Positions 12,101 through 23,091 of a DNA stretch of 64,000 nucleotides are shown here, piece after piece (position 1 is the stretch's first letter; every line of letters starts with the position of its first letter). This stretch comes from Euborellia annulipes (taxonomy: Eukaryota > Arthropoda > Insecta > Dermaptera > Anisolabididae): positions 124,001 through 188,000 of the forward strand of contig JAKCPI010005294.1 of assembly GCA_023213315.1 (NCBI GenBank), in the 5' to 3' direction. Position numbers and translations under genes: made by a program. A model generated the notes under the pieces. That model had not been told where the DNA came from and did no database searches. It saw only the letters and a program-made list of their open reading frames with translations.

Positions 12101-12730
12101 GATGAGTCTTTAAAAAGATAAGAGAAAAATGAAATAATTTGGAAAAAGTCTTTTTGAATGAATCTAAATACATGAATGAAATATGTGAGAACGAAATCTT
12201 AGGAAACATAGATTATCTGTACTAAAAAAATGGAAAATTGAACTATGATTACTGGAAGCTCACAACATTTATGTATAGTAAACTCAGAACACCGCACACA
12301 ATCAAAATTAGATCACCAAGAGCTTTACACTATGATCGTTGCTTTAAAATATTTTTATTTTGACAAGTAAACGGCGTGAAGCACATTGGTTTGTTTCTTG
12401 TGATTGTATAAGTTGAAGCATGTTTGAAGTCTTCATCGTTAGTCGAAAGTTTATTAATGATAACAAATGCCTAAACTCCAAAATTCAAATTTTTTATGCT
12501 TAAAGAGGACCTTCTAGGGATTACAAGAAAATTATTTTCATTCCAAAATTCCTATAACTTCCTTTGAGTTATTAATTCCTAAAGTTATAATTTCTCCCAT
12601 AGGAAATGTATAGAGAAATATTTATGTATTCTTTGCATTTTGTGTATTCTATGAATGTAAACAAATCCTCAAGCAGGCACTGGATTGGAATGGATTAATA
12701 ATAATTTTCTTTTCATAATTAAGAAGAAAA

Positions 12731-12812
12731 GTCGAGGGTCCGCCGCAGGCGGTCCTGAGCCAGCAGAGGGGGTCCAGAGGGGCGAAGCTCCCCGTCTAGC
12801 CGCCGCGACTAG
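12731..12812. repeat. short GC-rich island, GGGGTCCAG-type
   Basis: GGTCCGCCGCAGGCGG, then GGGGTCCAGAGGGGCG and GCTCCCCG form small inverted repeats. A similar AGGGGGTCCAGGGGGTCGGG lies near 35928. It is possibly a dispersed GC-rich repeat. Confidence 0.4.
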
Positions 12813-13157
12813 TCATTTAAATTAAGCCAATATACAAATTGTACAATTGATATCTTTATTAAATCTCATTCCATTTTATTAATCTTGGGCCCTCAGAGGA
12901 ATAAAAAAGCAAAATCTGATCTTTATTTATTATACACACTCAGGGCCTCAAATTATGTGAGTATATGAATGGCGACCACGAGTTGCCCAAGCCAAGGCTA
13001 ACAATCGTTTATATACCCTTACACCAGTCTTCTTTTGCCCCATCAAGCGTGTGACAGCCCTGCTTGTATTAATTTCTTTTCTGGCCATTCAAACGTTACT
13101 TATGTAGGTTAGATTTAAACTCTAGGTTAAACATTGTGTTAAATATTTTAACGAATA

Positions 13158-13353
13158 CACTAGATGATATGTTTCAAGTTTTTATTGGTGGAATAATTCA
13201 CTATAGGTATTTCGATATTACTGTCATCTTCATAAGTGGAGTCATAACTTCAATAGCGCGAATGTCTTACGAAGCTCCATATCCCATAATGAAAAAAAGA
13301 GAAAATGCATTGTAATATTTTAACAATACAAACTTGAAACATATCACCTAGTG
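13158..13353. mobile_element. palindromic element with degenerate hammerhead-like core
   Basis: The terminal arms CACTAGATGATATGTTTCAAG and CTTGAAACATATCACCTAGTG pair with one bulge. On the minus strand GAAGATGACAGTAATATCG is followed by AAATACC, a decayed version of the core in the copy at 3112. Confidence 0.65.
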
Positions 13354-14165
13354 TTTATTTAAAAATTATTTATCACGTATTCAGTCTAGGGGAGGGGGTG
13401 TATTTTTGCTGATAACCTGATAGCTGAGCTACTCATCAATTTTAAACGAAAAAAAGGCTGGACGGAGAAAAAAATATATAAAATGCTTACGTAAGCAAGA
13501 GAGGGTTGGCGATTTGCTTATAATGGGGTGGAAGGTGTCTAAAACAGTCTCTTAATACTTAACTGACCCCTTTATATAAATTGGTAATTTTTATATTTGA
13601 TGACCAGATAGCATTAAATTTTTATTGAATATTTCAAAACAAATTTTACTTAATTTCAATTAAAACATTTTAACAATTTTTCAGTTTTACAATTGAATAT
13701 GATAGTCTTAAAAAGACAAATTTCCAGCCCTTAAATATGTTCTTTTAGTATATTTATCATTAGCTGCTTCTATTTTAAGTGGCTTTTAAGTTTCTTTATA
13801 ATGATTGCGCTTGTGACATTGCCTGTTTTCTAATATGCATGTTCATGCTCTTAAGACACTTTACGTTGTTCTTCAGTTTATGAAACCCGGGAATCAGTAG
13901 ATTTACTCACGAAAATCCATTAAAATGAATGTAGTATTAAAAAGTGTTTGGTATAAATAAGCAAGAGAAACAATCGTTGGAGTTGAGCTCTGGCCAGAAT
14001 TCGTGTCAATAAAATATCCACGGTAAAAAAAAAAAATAAAATAAAAATAAAAAGAATAAATGTTAGGTGTTTGGGAATAAAGACAACATAAATTGGATTT
14101 GTCCGTCTCGCTTGCACCCATATAGAGGAACCTGTTTTACATTATGCCTGTTTCGTGCTAATCAC

Positions 14166-14252
14166 TTGGGCAGCCTAGCCATAAGCTTGTAGGCCTGGGC
14201 CCCAAGGCCCCAGGGCTAAAGCCCGAAGGGCCCCCAAAAACCGGCTGCCCCC
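14166..14252. repeat. small GC-rich inverted repeat, GGGCAGCC ends
   Basis: The ends GGGCAGCC and GGCTGCCC enclose GGCCTGGGCCC, AAGGCCCCAGGGC and GGGCCC hairpins. It may be a tiny MITE; target duplication unclear. Confidence 0.35.
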
Positions 14253-15574
14253 ACCACCAACACACCGACTCCACTCAACTCACCTTACAAATACACAAAT
14301 ACAAATGCATTTCTCTATTTTGTTTCAATTTATATATCTATCTCCATATTTATGATCAGTGGGAAATTTTACCCAAGTTTCTTCTCTCGTGATTTTTATC
14401 AATAAACTTAAGATACGTTCACATTAAAAATAAAGATATCAAGACAGACAATTATAATAAATAAAAATCTAATTAAATAACATTAATCGTTTCTACAAGT
14501 ATTTATAAAAAAAAAGCTGATCGTCTCGATTTATTGAAGTTTTTCAAACATATATAATTAGTCACTTTTTTCTTTGCCTAATATAATTTAAGTATCGGCT
14601 CTCTCAAAGGGTGATTTATTCCTTGTGATGTCATTTGCTGACAGATTGTTCTGACCTTAGAGGTCAGACTCACTAAAATCGTCTTTATAATTAAAGAAAA
14701 TGATATGAATTTAATAGAAAATCATTCGTTCAGAAAATGCTCATTTTTTAGATCGATGTATATAATTTTGTATATATTTCTCCATATATCAAATAAATTA
14801 CTCGTAAATTTATTTCCAATAGAATTATGAATCACGATTATGTTTTAGAAATTGGCCCTTTTCCCAATCTCCGTTGGGAATTATTAAATAGATACATTCT
14901 GGTAAAATATAAAACATTCCAAACCATAGAAATTTGAAGAGATCATTTTATTACTCATTAATAAAAAAAAAAAGGTTTTTGAATGATTTGCCTCAAGGAG
15001 TTAATTACAAATTTCTTCTGAAGAAATAAATTTTTCCTTCTTTCTTTAATTTTATTGACCAATACAAGTTGATATGTTTCGATTTTCCTTCTGGGCAATT
15101 TGGGATGAGATGCTGGGATTCGAAGTCGATATTTGAATCGGATATCAAAAAATGTGGTTAAATTTATTTAGAAATAAAATCTCTCTAACAATGTGATTTT
15201 TATTTTTTTAATTATTAAAATTTATATGAGAATTTCTATTTATTTTTAAGACTCCTCGCGCCTCATTATTAGAGATTTTTTAAAATTTTGAAACTTCTTA
15301 TTTAATTTGCATAAAGTTTTCTTAAATACAATAGTTTTCAATACATATTTTCTCTCTCAGATTATGATAAAATAATAACGTGATCATCTAAATATTTTAA
15401 TAATTAAATAATAAAAAATTGTATTTATTAAAATCACATCCATTTACCTATTCTCATTTTTAAGACTTCTTGATATCCCCATTAAATTTTTTTTAACCCT
15501 TTCTATTAAAAAAAAACGATTTTTTACAAAATATAGCTTCCTCCTGGTATTAAATACAACGCCCACCTTAATAC

Positions 15575-15806
15575 CAAGGGCGGATCCAGAGGTGTTTCTC
15601 AGGGGTGGGGGGGTAATCTGGTGTGACTCGTCGCACAGCACACAATTTTTTATTAATTTCGGTTATTTAAAGGTGCATTCTGTACTTGTTTGCCAGAAAA
15701 GTATTAATATTTAAAATTTTACATTAAAAATAAATTTTTTTGCGAAAAAAAGTATTTTTTTTAAATACCCTTTTACCCCCCCCCCCCCCCCTTGTTTCGG
15801 CCCTTG
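15575..15806. mobile_element. hAT-type MITE, GGGCGGATCCAG family
   Basis: It starts CAAGGGCGGATCCAGAGG and ends GGCCCTTG. The flanking octamers CTTAATAC and TTTAATAC differ at one base, fitting an 8-bp hAT target duplication. Its interior carries a degraded copy of the long hairpin of the double-hairpin repeat (about 15616-15700) and a long C run. A related end, TATCCGCCCTTG, is visible at about 46302-46313. Confidence 0.6.
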
Positions 15807-16001
15807 TTTAATACTAGATATTTTTTTTTATCTAATTCAACAGTTAGAAAAATATTAAAATGAGTTCCACTTAGACATCTAAAGAAAAAACTTAAGTAAA
15901 AAGTAAAAAAGTCAATTGATTCAAAATGAAATAAATTTAAATAAATCATACTTATTTTCAAAATTTTAATCTCATATTTGGATATTTTATACACACTAGA
16001 G

Positions 16002-16284
16002 CAGCGGTTCCCAACCTTTTTTGATGTGCGGCCCACTTTTTCGTAAAAAAAAATGCTAAGACCCAGTGTATATATATAAATGTGTCCGTGTATGTGTAAG
16101 TAAAATGGGTACTCTTAAAATTTAAAACAAAAGTGTCCAAGAAGGATTTGATTTTTAAACAAATTGTTAAAAAAAAAATTGAAAAATGTTATTATTTTAT
16201 TTTTATTTTAATAAGTTTCATCTTTCCTTAGCCACCCGCGGCCCAGTTCCAATCAGCCCGCGGCCCACGGGTTGGGAACCGCTG
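16002..16284. mobile_element. hAT-type MITE with 8-bp target duplication
   Basis: Perfect 15-base terminal inverted repeats (CAGCGGTTCCCAACC and its complement) bound 283 bases. The octamer CACTAGAG is duplicated exactly on both sides (15994-16001 and 16285-16292). Removing the insert restores the double-hairpin repeat. No transposase frame is present, so the element is non-autonomous. Confidence 0.93.
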
Positions 16285-16799
16285 CACTAGAGAATCCTAA
16301 ATAAATACAAAATTTCATAAGAATTGGAAAATTTTTTTTAAATATGTAAAAAGTTCCCCCTTTTGAAGTAAAATTAACATTCAAATTCCCATAGGGATGT
16401 AACATTGGCTCTATGGAAAGAAGAGCAGGAAAATAAATTTGATAAGTTTGAAATATTACATCAGTAAAGTGTATTTCAAACAATTTTCACGAAAAATATC
16501 ACTGATATACTTTTTAAAGAGCATCTAAAAATAATTGATTTTGAATTTTAAACAATTTTGATGGAGCAAATTTTAAGAAAATCGGAAAAAACCAAAAAAG
16601 TACATCAGTAAAGTACTAGTACCTTTTAGCCGATTTTGTTCAAACTAACTTAAATATAAAATTTCAATCCGGTAGCTCAATTCCTTCATGCTAAAAATTG
16701 TTACACACACACACACACAGACAGACATACACACACTCACACAGACAGGCCAATTTGCGGGACCCACTTTTTTGGACTCAGGGGACCGCAAAACATGTA

Positions 16800-17011
16800 C
16801 CATCTATTGCAATATTATTGAGAATAAAGCCCGGAAGTTAGGCAGCCCAAATGGCAGCTGGTCTGTCTAAGTAATATCTTTTTCAAAGCAGACAATAAGG
16901 CGATCGGCCTTTATTACCATAAAAATTTATCTTTTTAATATATTAGTAAACGTGTATCATTTGGGCTGCCTAACTGCCGGGCTTTATTCTCAATACTATT
17001 GCAATAGATGG
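16800..17011. mobile_element. mariner/Tc1-type MITE (TA target)
   Basis: This 212-base element has long inverted ends of about 54 bases (CCATCTATTGCAATA, later AAAGCCCGGAAGTTAGGCAG). TA flanks both sides at 16798-16799 and 17012-17013. It interrupts the double-hairpin repeat at ACATG/TATCC. Confidence 0.85.
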
Positions 17012-17022
17012 TATATCCATCA

Positions 17023-17282
17023 CAGGGGCGTATATGGGGGGGGGCGAGGGCCCCCCCCCAGAAATTTCCCAAAGACATATACCTATATAGGGATATACAG
17101 ACATCAGCGCAACAAATTTTTCCGCAGGATGGACAACTTTGGTTTCGCAAAAGAAAAAATGTTCAGCAAAAAATTTTGTGAGAAAAAAAATATAGTTCCT
17201 TAAAAAAAAAATTTTCCGCAGAAAAATTTTTTGAGTTCGGACTCCCCCCCCCCCCCCGAAAAAATTCCTATATACGCCCCTG
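17023..17282. mobile_element. hAT-type MITE, CAGGGGCG ends
   Basis: This 260-base element begins CAGGGGCGTATAT and ends ATATACGCCCCTG. The octamer ATCCATCA is repeated exactly at 17015-17022 and 17283-17290. Long C/G runs lie just inside both ends. It inserted only a few bases from the TA-flanked MITE. Confidence 0.92.
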
Positions 17283-17526
17283 ATCCATCAAAATCTCGAC
17301 GTCGAATTTTTGACATGATCACAATACTTTCCCTGTCTATATATTTCATATATAGGGTAAGAGAAAGTAAAAAAAAATGTTTGTATTATTTGATACTTGG
17401 CTGCCTGCAATGCATCCAACTCAACGAGGGCAGTAGTCAACTTGTGCTTTTCAAAAAAAAATGTAGAAAAGTATTAACTTATATATCGTTATTATTATCG
17501 GAGTTTTTAATTATAATCCACATTTG

Positions 17527-17695
17527 TATTAATTTATTTATTAAAAATACAAATACTGTACAGCGCTTCGACTGCTTATTCTGCAGTTCTCAAGTGAACT
17601 GAGTCGGAGCAAGTGCACAGGACTTGAAAACGACTGCAGAACAATATATTCGTAAACGTTGTACAGTAATTATATTTTTAATAAATAATTAAGAC
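17527..17695. mobile_element. palindromic element with hammerhead-like cores
   Basis: The arms read inward from AATTTATTTATTAAAAATAC and its complement. The left arm's complement contains TTGAGAACTGCAGAATAAGC followed by AGTCGAAGCG; the right arm has TTGAAAACGACTGCAG...AAACGTTGTAC. A related copy is at 52681-52838, sharing the flank AAATAATTAA and CACAAAAGCTTTAATAAAC. Confidence 0.6.
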
Positions 17696-19270
17696 AAATG
17701 TGATCTATAATTGAAAAACCCCAAATAATAATAATACAATATCCCTATCCTTGCTGGAATAATACAAAACCACAAAAGCTTTAATAAACATATTAACGTT
17801 ATATAAAGTGTTAAAATTTCAACAATTAAAATTTTTATTCTTTAGATGGGATGCCCCCTTCCGAACAATTTTCTGGCTACGGCCCTCCCCCTCACCCCAG
17901 ACATCAACAGCCACGAAACGAAGTTTATTTACTTTCACATATTCACCGTCTCTTTCAGAGATTTGTTTATCTAAAACAGCTAAATTCTTTCCTTAATAAA
18001 TAGAAGCGATTAACTCACTTGTGGGATAAAACTTTGCTAGCAAAAAATAATTATTTTTTATCACCTAATTTGATTGATTATTTAAGGGTGTATTAATTTA
18101 TCTGAAATTAGTGGTGCCTTGTGGCTTTTCTTCCATTCTAATTAGTTAGCGATGGTGTGCCTTTGCCGTTGCCGTTGCCTTTGCCTTTCTTCAATTCTTA
18201 TTTACCAGGTCACAGTTCACAGGCCTCGCTTGTTTTACATGAGTCTCTTCATTAAAATTTCTCAGGCTCACCATGAGTTCATCTACAGAAACAAGATCTT
18301 TCCTTTATAAACGGTTGCGTATGTCTGCATACCCCCACTCTAACTCGATCTATCAATATTAAATGGCTACAATATTAACTGTTTCACCGTTATTGATGAT
18401 GTGTGTTGTGTTTATATAAGGAACTAAATTTGTTTAGAGATTCTAACTTAAAGATGACTTGAGACCACCTTGAAGGACAATGTAAATAAATTATTAAATA
18501 ATTCTCATTATCTAATAGGGGGGGGGGGCAGTCACAGCTCCATTTATTCTAATTATTATGAGTAAGTTATACTTACATTTTTCTCACTCTCATCATATGA
18601 GAAAAAAAAATCCGTTCGTTGCGTGTAAGCTAACTTTTAATTAAAATTATAGATTCTTTAAATGAATTTTCCTCAATAGTAAAGTAAATACACGAAAAGA
18701 GTAAATGTTATCATTCCGAGTCCAAATCACTTGAGCGTTATCATCATCCATCATCCCAAGAGAAACATTCCCTACACAGAGAGGGATTACAGTTAGTAGA
18801 GAGGGAGAGAAAACTTAGCATAAAACCCTCATTTTTTTAATATACAATTTAGATTAATAATGTCATTTAAGGTAATTTCTATATGTAACTAAACAAGTTT
18901 AAAAATTTTATTTATTTATTTATGGTAATGGGAAACAAATTATTTTTATTTGAACATGAAATTAAATACTTTTTAAACCATCGGACTTTTGTTAAATGGG
19001 AAGGCTCGAAAGTCAAAGCTTAACCCCGGGCCAATTACTTGACCATGAGTGAAGAAACTGACATTGAAAATATAAATCCTATTTTTCTTTCGCACTTTTA
19101 CTTTCTATTACCCTGTGTATGAAATAGATAGAGAGAAAGTATTGTATATTTAAAAAATATACAACATTTCTAGGGGTATTTCGACGGCATGGCACAGCCA
19201 TCCTATGCCAAGACTAAAACTACAGCAGAGCAACGTTAATAATAAAATACTTAATATAGGTAAATCACGG

Positions 19271-19528
19271 GTTATGGGCACCTTTAAGGAAATGTGTTGA
19301 GTTGTGCTGTAGGCCTATGTAATTCTTATAATTGCCTTTAGAAATAATTCCAATTTTTTTTTTTAAGTAAATAAATTTTCTCTCTACAAATGCTATATTG
19401 CAAATTCTTATTTGAAAATTTTTTACTTTTTATGAAATAAAAACTAAAAACAAATTCTAAAATACTAGTTATGGGTACATTCTCTTATTCTCACTAGTTA
19501 TGGGCATAGCAAAAACAAGTTATGGGCA
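19271..19528. repeat. short interspersed GTTATGGGCA motif repeated four times
   Basis: GTTATGGGCA occurs at 19271, 19497 and 19519, with GTTATGGGTA at 19468. They lie just beyond the 3' end of the transposase remnant, so they may be subterminal binding sites or a terminal repeat of the same element. Confidence 0.4.
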
Positions 19529-19643
19529 TACTAAACACTTATCACTTCTTGGTACACTTTTATGTTAATTGAAAATAAGAAAATATATACGAGTTACATA
19601 AATAAACATTTAAAATAATCGAACAATGCAAGTAGGGAGTGTT

Positions 19644-19858
19644 TCATTTAAACTGATTGCTCCGAGCACTCGGGTTCTTTATCCTTTTAAAATAAACAAG
19701 ACGGACAAACGCATCATCTTCATCTTCGCTATCTGCGAGATGATCTTCAAATGATTTTGGCACACATCTTTTGTGATAAATCCGAATGCATTGCGTGCAC
19801 TTGAACCTTGTAGGAATATTATTTCGAATCCCGAAATTTCTTAATTTACTTATTCAAA
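19644..19858 (-). pseudogene. transposase C-terminal remnant with PHD-like zinc finger
   Basis: Read on the minus strand, about 70 codons are open from just after a stop near 19858 to a TGA at 19646-19644. The peptide contains FKCTQCIRIYHKRCVPKSF, a CxxC-x4-HxxC zinc-binding pattern like the second half of a PHD finger. An acidic DSEDEDD stretch and a basic tail ending NQFK follow. Such a C-terminal half-finger is typical of DDE transposases of the pogo/jerky kind. The upstream catalytic domain is missing, so this is a broken element rather than a gene. A chromatin-type PHD protein fragment is the alternative. The frame has no internal Met, so it is shorter than a usual open-frame cutoff. Confidence 0.45.
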
Positions 19859-21056
19859 TTAACTTAGTTAACCTTCCACCTAGAAACTCTTAAGTTCTGG
19901 CGCACATGTATCTGACAAATATTGAATATATTGCTATTTTTAGGACAAAAAAAGAATAAAAAAAGTTATGAATTTGCTCAAATTGAACAATTTTAATGTA
20001 CTAAACAAGGAATAAAACTAGAATTTTAAAATATATTACGATTATATGAACATATTAATTAAAACAACATAATCTTCACAAATATTTTTGCTGTGTTCAA
20101 GACAAATATTTTTTAAACAATAATGTACTCAAAATTTAAAGCTCGAAAACGTCACAAAATAAAATAAGCCTGCTCGGCTCATCCGCATACACATACGAAA
20201 CTTTTTCCCAAACCTACATTAACGCCTTCCTCTATCACAACTCGTTTGATTTCTAAATGTCATGTTATAGAGGAGTTAATGCATTTCTTTGTGTTGTTAT
20301 TTTTTATTTTTCAAGAGTATTAATTAAATTTTATATTATTAAATGAATAAAAAAGTTTAATTTTGATATACAAATTTTATCTTAGCCAAAAATGAATTGC
20401 GGCCTTATAAACAATAAAATTATTTTTCTTAAAATTTTATTAGCAAATTATTAGTTCACATGGCATTCCGTTGAATTAAATCACGAGAGCTGGCATAACT
20501 AATGCTAATGGCTGATTTTTAATGAACTACAAGCAAGTATAATAGCTGCAAATTGAACCGAATAGCCAAAGAAAGAAAGGAATGGCTTATTAAAATTAGA
20601 CTAATAATAAATATTATTCATATGCTAATTAGTCCCGCCCTCAAAGGTTAATACATATCTAGATCCGTAATTTTTATGGAATTATTTTAATATCATATAA
20701 TAAAATATTTTAACCGGATGGGAATTCTTTTAATTTCCTTAATAGTCTCTTGATACACCTGAATGATAAATATTTTATTGTTTGATATTTTTGTATATTT
20801 AAAAAAGTTTATTTATAGGACTTATAAAAAAATATAATAAATTCTAAAAATTTAATTCACGAAATTATTTTATTAAATGCTAATATATTTGAATTAAAAA
20901 AAAAAAACAAAAACAAAAAAAACGAATAAATTGATCCATTAGGACTCGAGCATTTGGGTTGCCTACCTTCTAACAACGATGAAATTGTTACTTTTTACAA
21001 CTCAATCCTGAGAGGGGTCAAAAACTAACCTTTAAATTCCTCTTAAAGATAATTAC

Positions 21057-21345
21057 AGTATATAATTCCAATATTTATTAATTCAAATAGCCGAAAAAAG
21101 TAAGGGAGTGCCTCCGGGAGCTGAACCACGGATCCTACAATTTGTACTCGGAGTGCCCTTACCAGTAGACCACAGCTCGGCAATTGCTTTCTGAGTGAAT
21201 TCATATACCCGAATGCCGAGCTGTGGTCTAGTGGTAAGGGCACTCCGAGTACAAATTGGAGGATCCGTGGCTCAACTCCCGGCAGCACACCCTTACTCCT
21301 TTCGGGTATTTGAATTAATAAATATTGGAATTATATAAATTTTCC
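21057..21345. mobile_element. inverted pair of tRNA-like SINE units
   Basis: Two copies of about 125 bases face each other around a spacer of about 30 bases. Each has a box A-like TGGTCTAGTGGTAAGGGC (the left copy is in complement and lacks a base), then CACTCCGAGTACAAATT, a box B-like GGCTCAACTCCC, and a tail with AATTAATAAATATTGGAAT. The pair forms a long foldback. Confidence 0.75.
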
Positions 21346-21469
21346 TCTCGCGGCTTACATACGCGATGTAGCTATATAATATTTTAAATATTATATATTT
21401 GATCTTATTTATTAAATAATTATAGAAGTTTAGTAGTGGGGGGGGGGTAATTTCAGGTTGCCCGAGTAT

Positions 21470-21850
21470 TGAGCAATTTTCTCATTTTGCCCTTGAAGTG
21501 TTTTGAAGTTTACTCTTTTACTTCATAGGAAAAAGTTAAGATTTTTTCAGTTTTTTTCTCGATTTTCTCAAAATCTACTCCAACGGTTTTGATTAAAAGT
21601 CAAAAATCAATTATTTTTTACATTATCTTTAAAACGTACCGGTATATTCTCATTTTGCCCTTGAAATCCTTTGAAGTGCACTTTACTGATGTAGTATTCC
21701 AGATTTTTCAAATTCATAATTTTCCGGCTCTTCCTTCCAAAGACCCAATGTTAAATCACTATAAGGATTTGCATGTTAATTTCGATTCAAAAGAAAAAAA
21801 AAGTTTGCTCCCCCCTTCCCCCTCCCCCAAGAAAAAGTTGCCAGGTAGTG
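21470..21850 (-). mobile_element. double-hairpin repeat, internal fragment
   Basis: Reverse-orientation body blocks are present: CTCATTTTGCCCTTGAAG twice, TCGATTTTCTCAAAATC, CCAATGTTAAATC and GTTAATTTCGATTCAAAAG. Both terminal hairpins are missing. Confidence 0.7.
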
Positions 21851-22094
21851 TTTTATATATTATAATATTTTCCTGTTTTTGGAATTTTTTTGTGTTTTTA
21901 CGATTGCCTATAAATTAGGGGTAGCTATAATGAAAGTTTGAGAAATGAAGGAATTTTGAAAAGATGATTTCTATAAGATGGAGTCACCTTGAACTCATGA
22001 ATGCAAAGTTCATTGCTTTAACCACTCAATTATTAGCTAAGGATCAACAACCTCAGAGCAGCCGTCTTTATAATCTATTAAGTCTTGATTGTAT

Positions 22095-22331
22095 TAGGGT
22101 GGCTCTTAGCTACTACTGGAGAAAAAGTTTTTTGCGATTTTTTTTTGCGCTACCCCCTAGTTTGGTGCCATTGCATGAAAAAATAATCTGTGTAAAATTT
22201 CAGCTCTGTCGGATTTGGGGAAAGGGTGCTCCAAGAGCCTTGAAAAAAAATATTTTATTTTTTTTCTTTATGGAACCAAATTAGGGGTAGCGCAAAAAAA
22301 TTTTAACTTTGAAAAATAAGAGCCTCCCTAT
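22095..22331. mobile_element. MITE with nested inverted repeats close to a dac exon
   Basis: The outer ends match as TAGGGTGGCTCTTA versus TAAGAGCCTCCCTA. An inner inverted pair, GCGCTACCCCCTAGTTTGG and CCAAATTAGGGGTAGCGC, lies at 22147-22166 and 22276-22294. It ends about 60 bases before the acceptor of the poly-alanine exon. The target duplication could not be settled. Confidence 0.55.
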
Positions 22332-22390
22332 TGTAGTATATATAGACCTATATTATTTATTTTTGATTGGTCTTTTGTGTTGTTGAGCAG

Positions 22391-22648
22391 CCGAGCTCTC
22401 CGACGCCGGTGAGATGGTCGGCCCTGGAAGCGACAGTCAACATGCGCTCAATTACTCAACACTTGCGCAAGGTGCAGCAGCTGCAGCCGCAGCAGCCGCT
22501 GCAGCTGGTGCAGTACCTGCTGCGGCTGCTGCAGCCGCAGACCCTAGCCTCTCGTCCACGGAGACCTTGCTCAGAAATATCCAAGGGTTGCTCAAAGTGG
22601 CAGCTGACAACGCCCGCCAGCAAGAACGGCAAATCAACTACGAAAAAA
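22391..22648 (+). CDS. dac: dachshund, internal exon with poly-alanine tract and start of DACHbox-C
   Basis: This 258-nt exon runs from acceptor TTGAGCAG to a consensus donor GTAAGT, phase 1 on both sides. The join from the previous exon gives KDQ-A-ELSDAGEMVGPGSD. Next come QHALNYSTLAQG and two alanine runs (11 and 7 residues) split by GAVP. The exon then enters ETLLRNIQGLLKVAADNA and RQQERQINYEK. This last part is the start of DACHbox-C, the helical coiled-coil region of Dach proteins that mediates contacts with Eya and other cofactors; vertebrate DACH proteins have a nearly identical ETLL-NIQGLLKVA segment. The alanines use GCA, GCT, GCC and GCG mixed, so the tract is not a simple trinucleotide expansion. 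The Met within the exon is internal, not a start, because the open frame continues upstream into the spliced exon. A frame shifted by one gives a Gln/Leu-rich shadow. Confidence 0.95.
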
Positions 22649-23091
22649 GTAAGTGAGCATCTGATTATTATACTTGATCATCAAGATAACAGCAAGTAGA
22701 CACAAATTTAGTATTAGTACTAAGTAAAATAGTTTTTATTTTAAAACTGGTTCTTCATAACTTCCTATAATTTTTAAGGGTTTTATTTTTTGTCAACAAA
22801 TTGATGATATAATATTATACATAATTAATCATGCTAAGTTTCTCATTCTTGTTGCTCATCACAAATTTCTTTTTTCAATCAGTAACAGTTTCCATTTCTT
22901 TTACTTCAATTTTTATTATATTATTATAATCTTAAGCCCAAACAGATCTCGCAAACTTGCTACCTTAAACGATATATTGACTGGCTAATGAACAGTCTAT
23001 TTGAGCATTGATTGAAACAATTCCATGCTTTTCAAACAAGGCTCTACCCTGTTAATATTATTATAATATTATAAATATAAAAATTAAAAAA

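Larger units (their letters stand above)
15955..17375 (+). mobile_element. double-hairpin repeat carrying three younger insertions
   Basis: The body reads through in order once the inserts at 16002-16284, 16800-17011 and 17023-17282 are set aside: CTCATATTTGGATATTTTATAC, AAATACAAAATTTCATAAG, AGTACTAGTACC, a (CA)n tract, GGGACCCACTTTTTTGGAC, TCTCGACGTCGAATTTTTG. It ends with the short hairpin (TTTCATATATAGGGTAAGAGAAAGT). Confidence 0.85.
8961..22390 (+). other. dac: dachshund intron (13.4 kb)
   Basis: The intron opens with GTTCGT and closes with GAGCAG. It holds six or more copies of the double-hairpin repeat, three hAT-type MITEs, one TA-flanked MITE, a SINE, an inverted tRNA-like pair and a transposase remnant, each listed separately. 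The stretches 12120-12730, 13560-14150, 14290-15570, 17800-19200 and 19860-20940 are AT-rich and show nothing recognisable. Confidence 0.8.

Noticed and set aside
21215..21290. Possible tRNA gene
   Set aside because: It is part of an inverted pair with a shared non-tRNA tail, and the acceptor stem does not close.
22452..22637. Antisense alanine-rich frame
   Set aside because: It is a mirror image of the GC-repeat coding the poly-alanine tract.
22367..22699. Gln/Leu-rich 110-codon frame
   Set aside because: It is a +1 shadow of the alanine-coding exon and reads through the splice donor.
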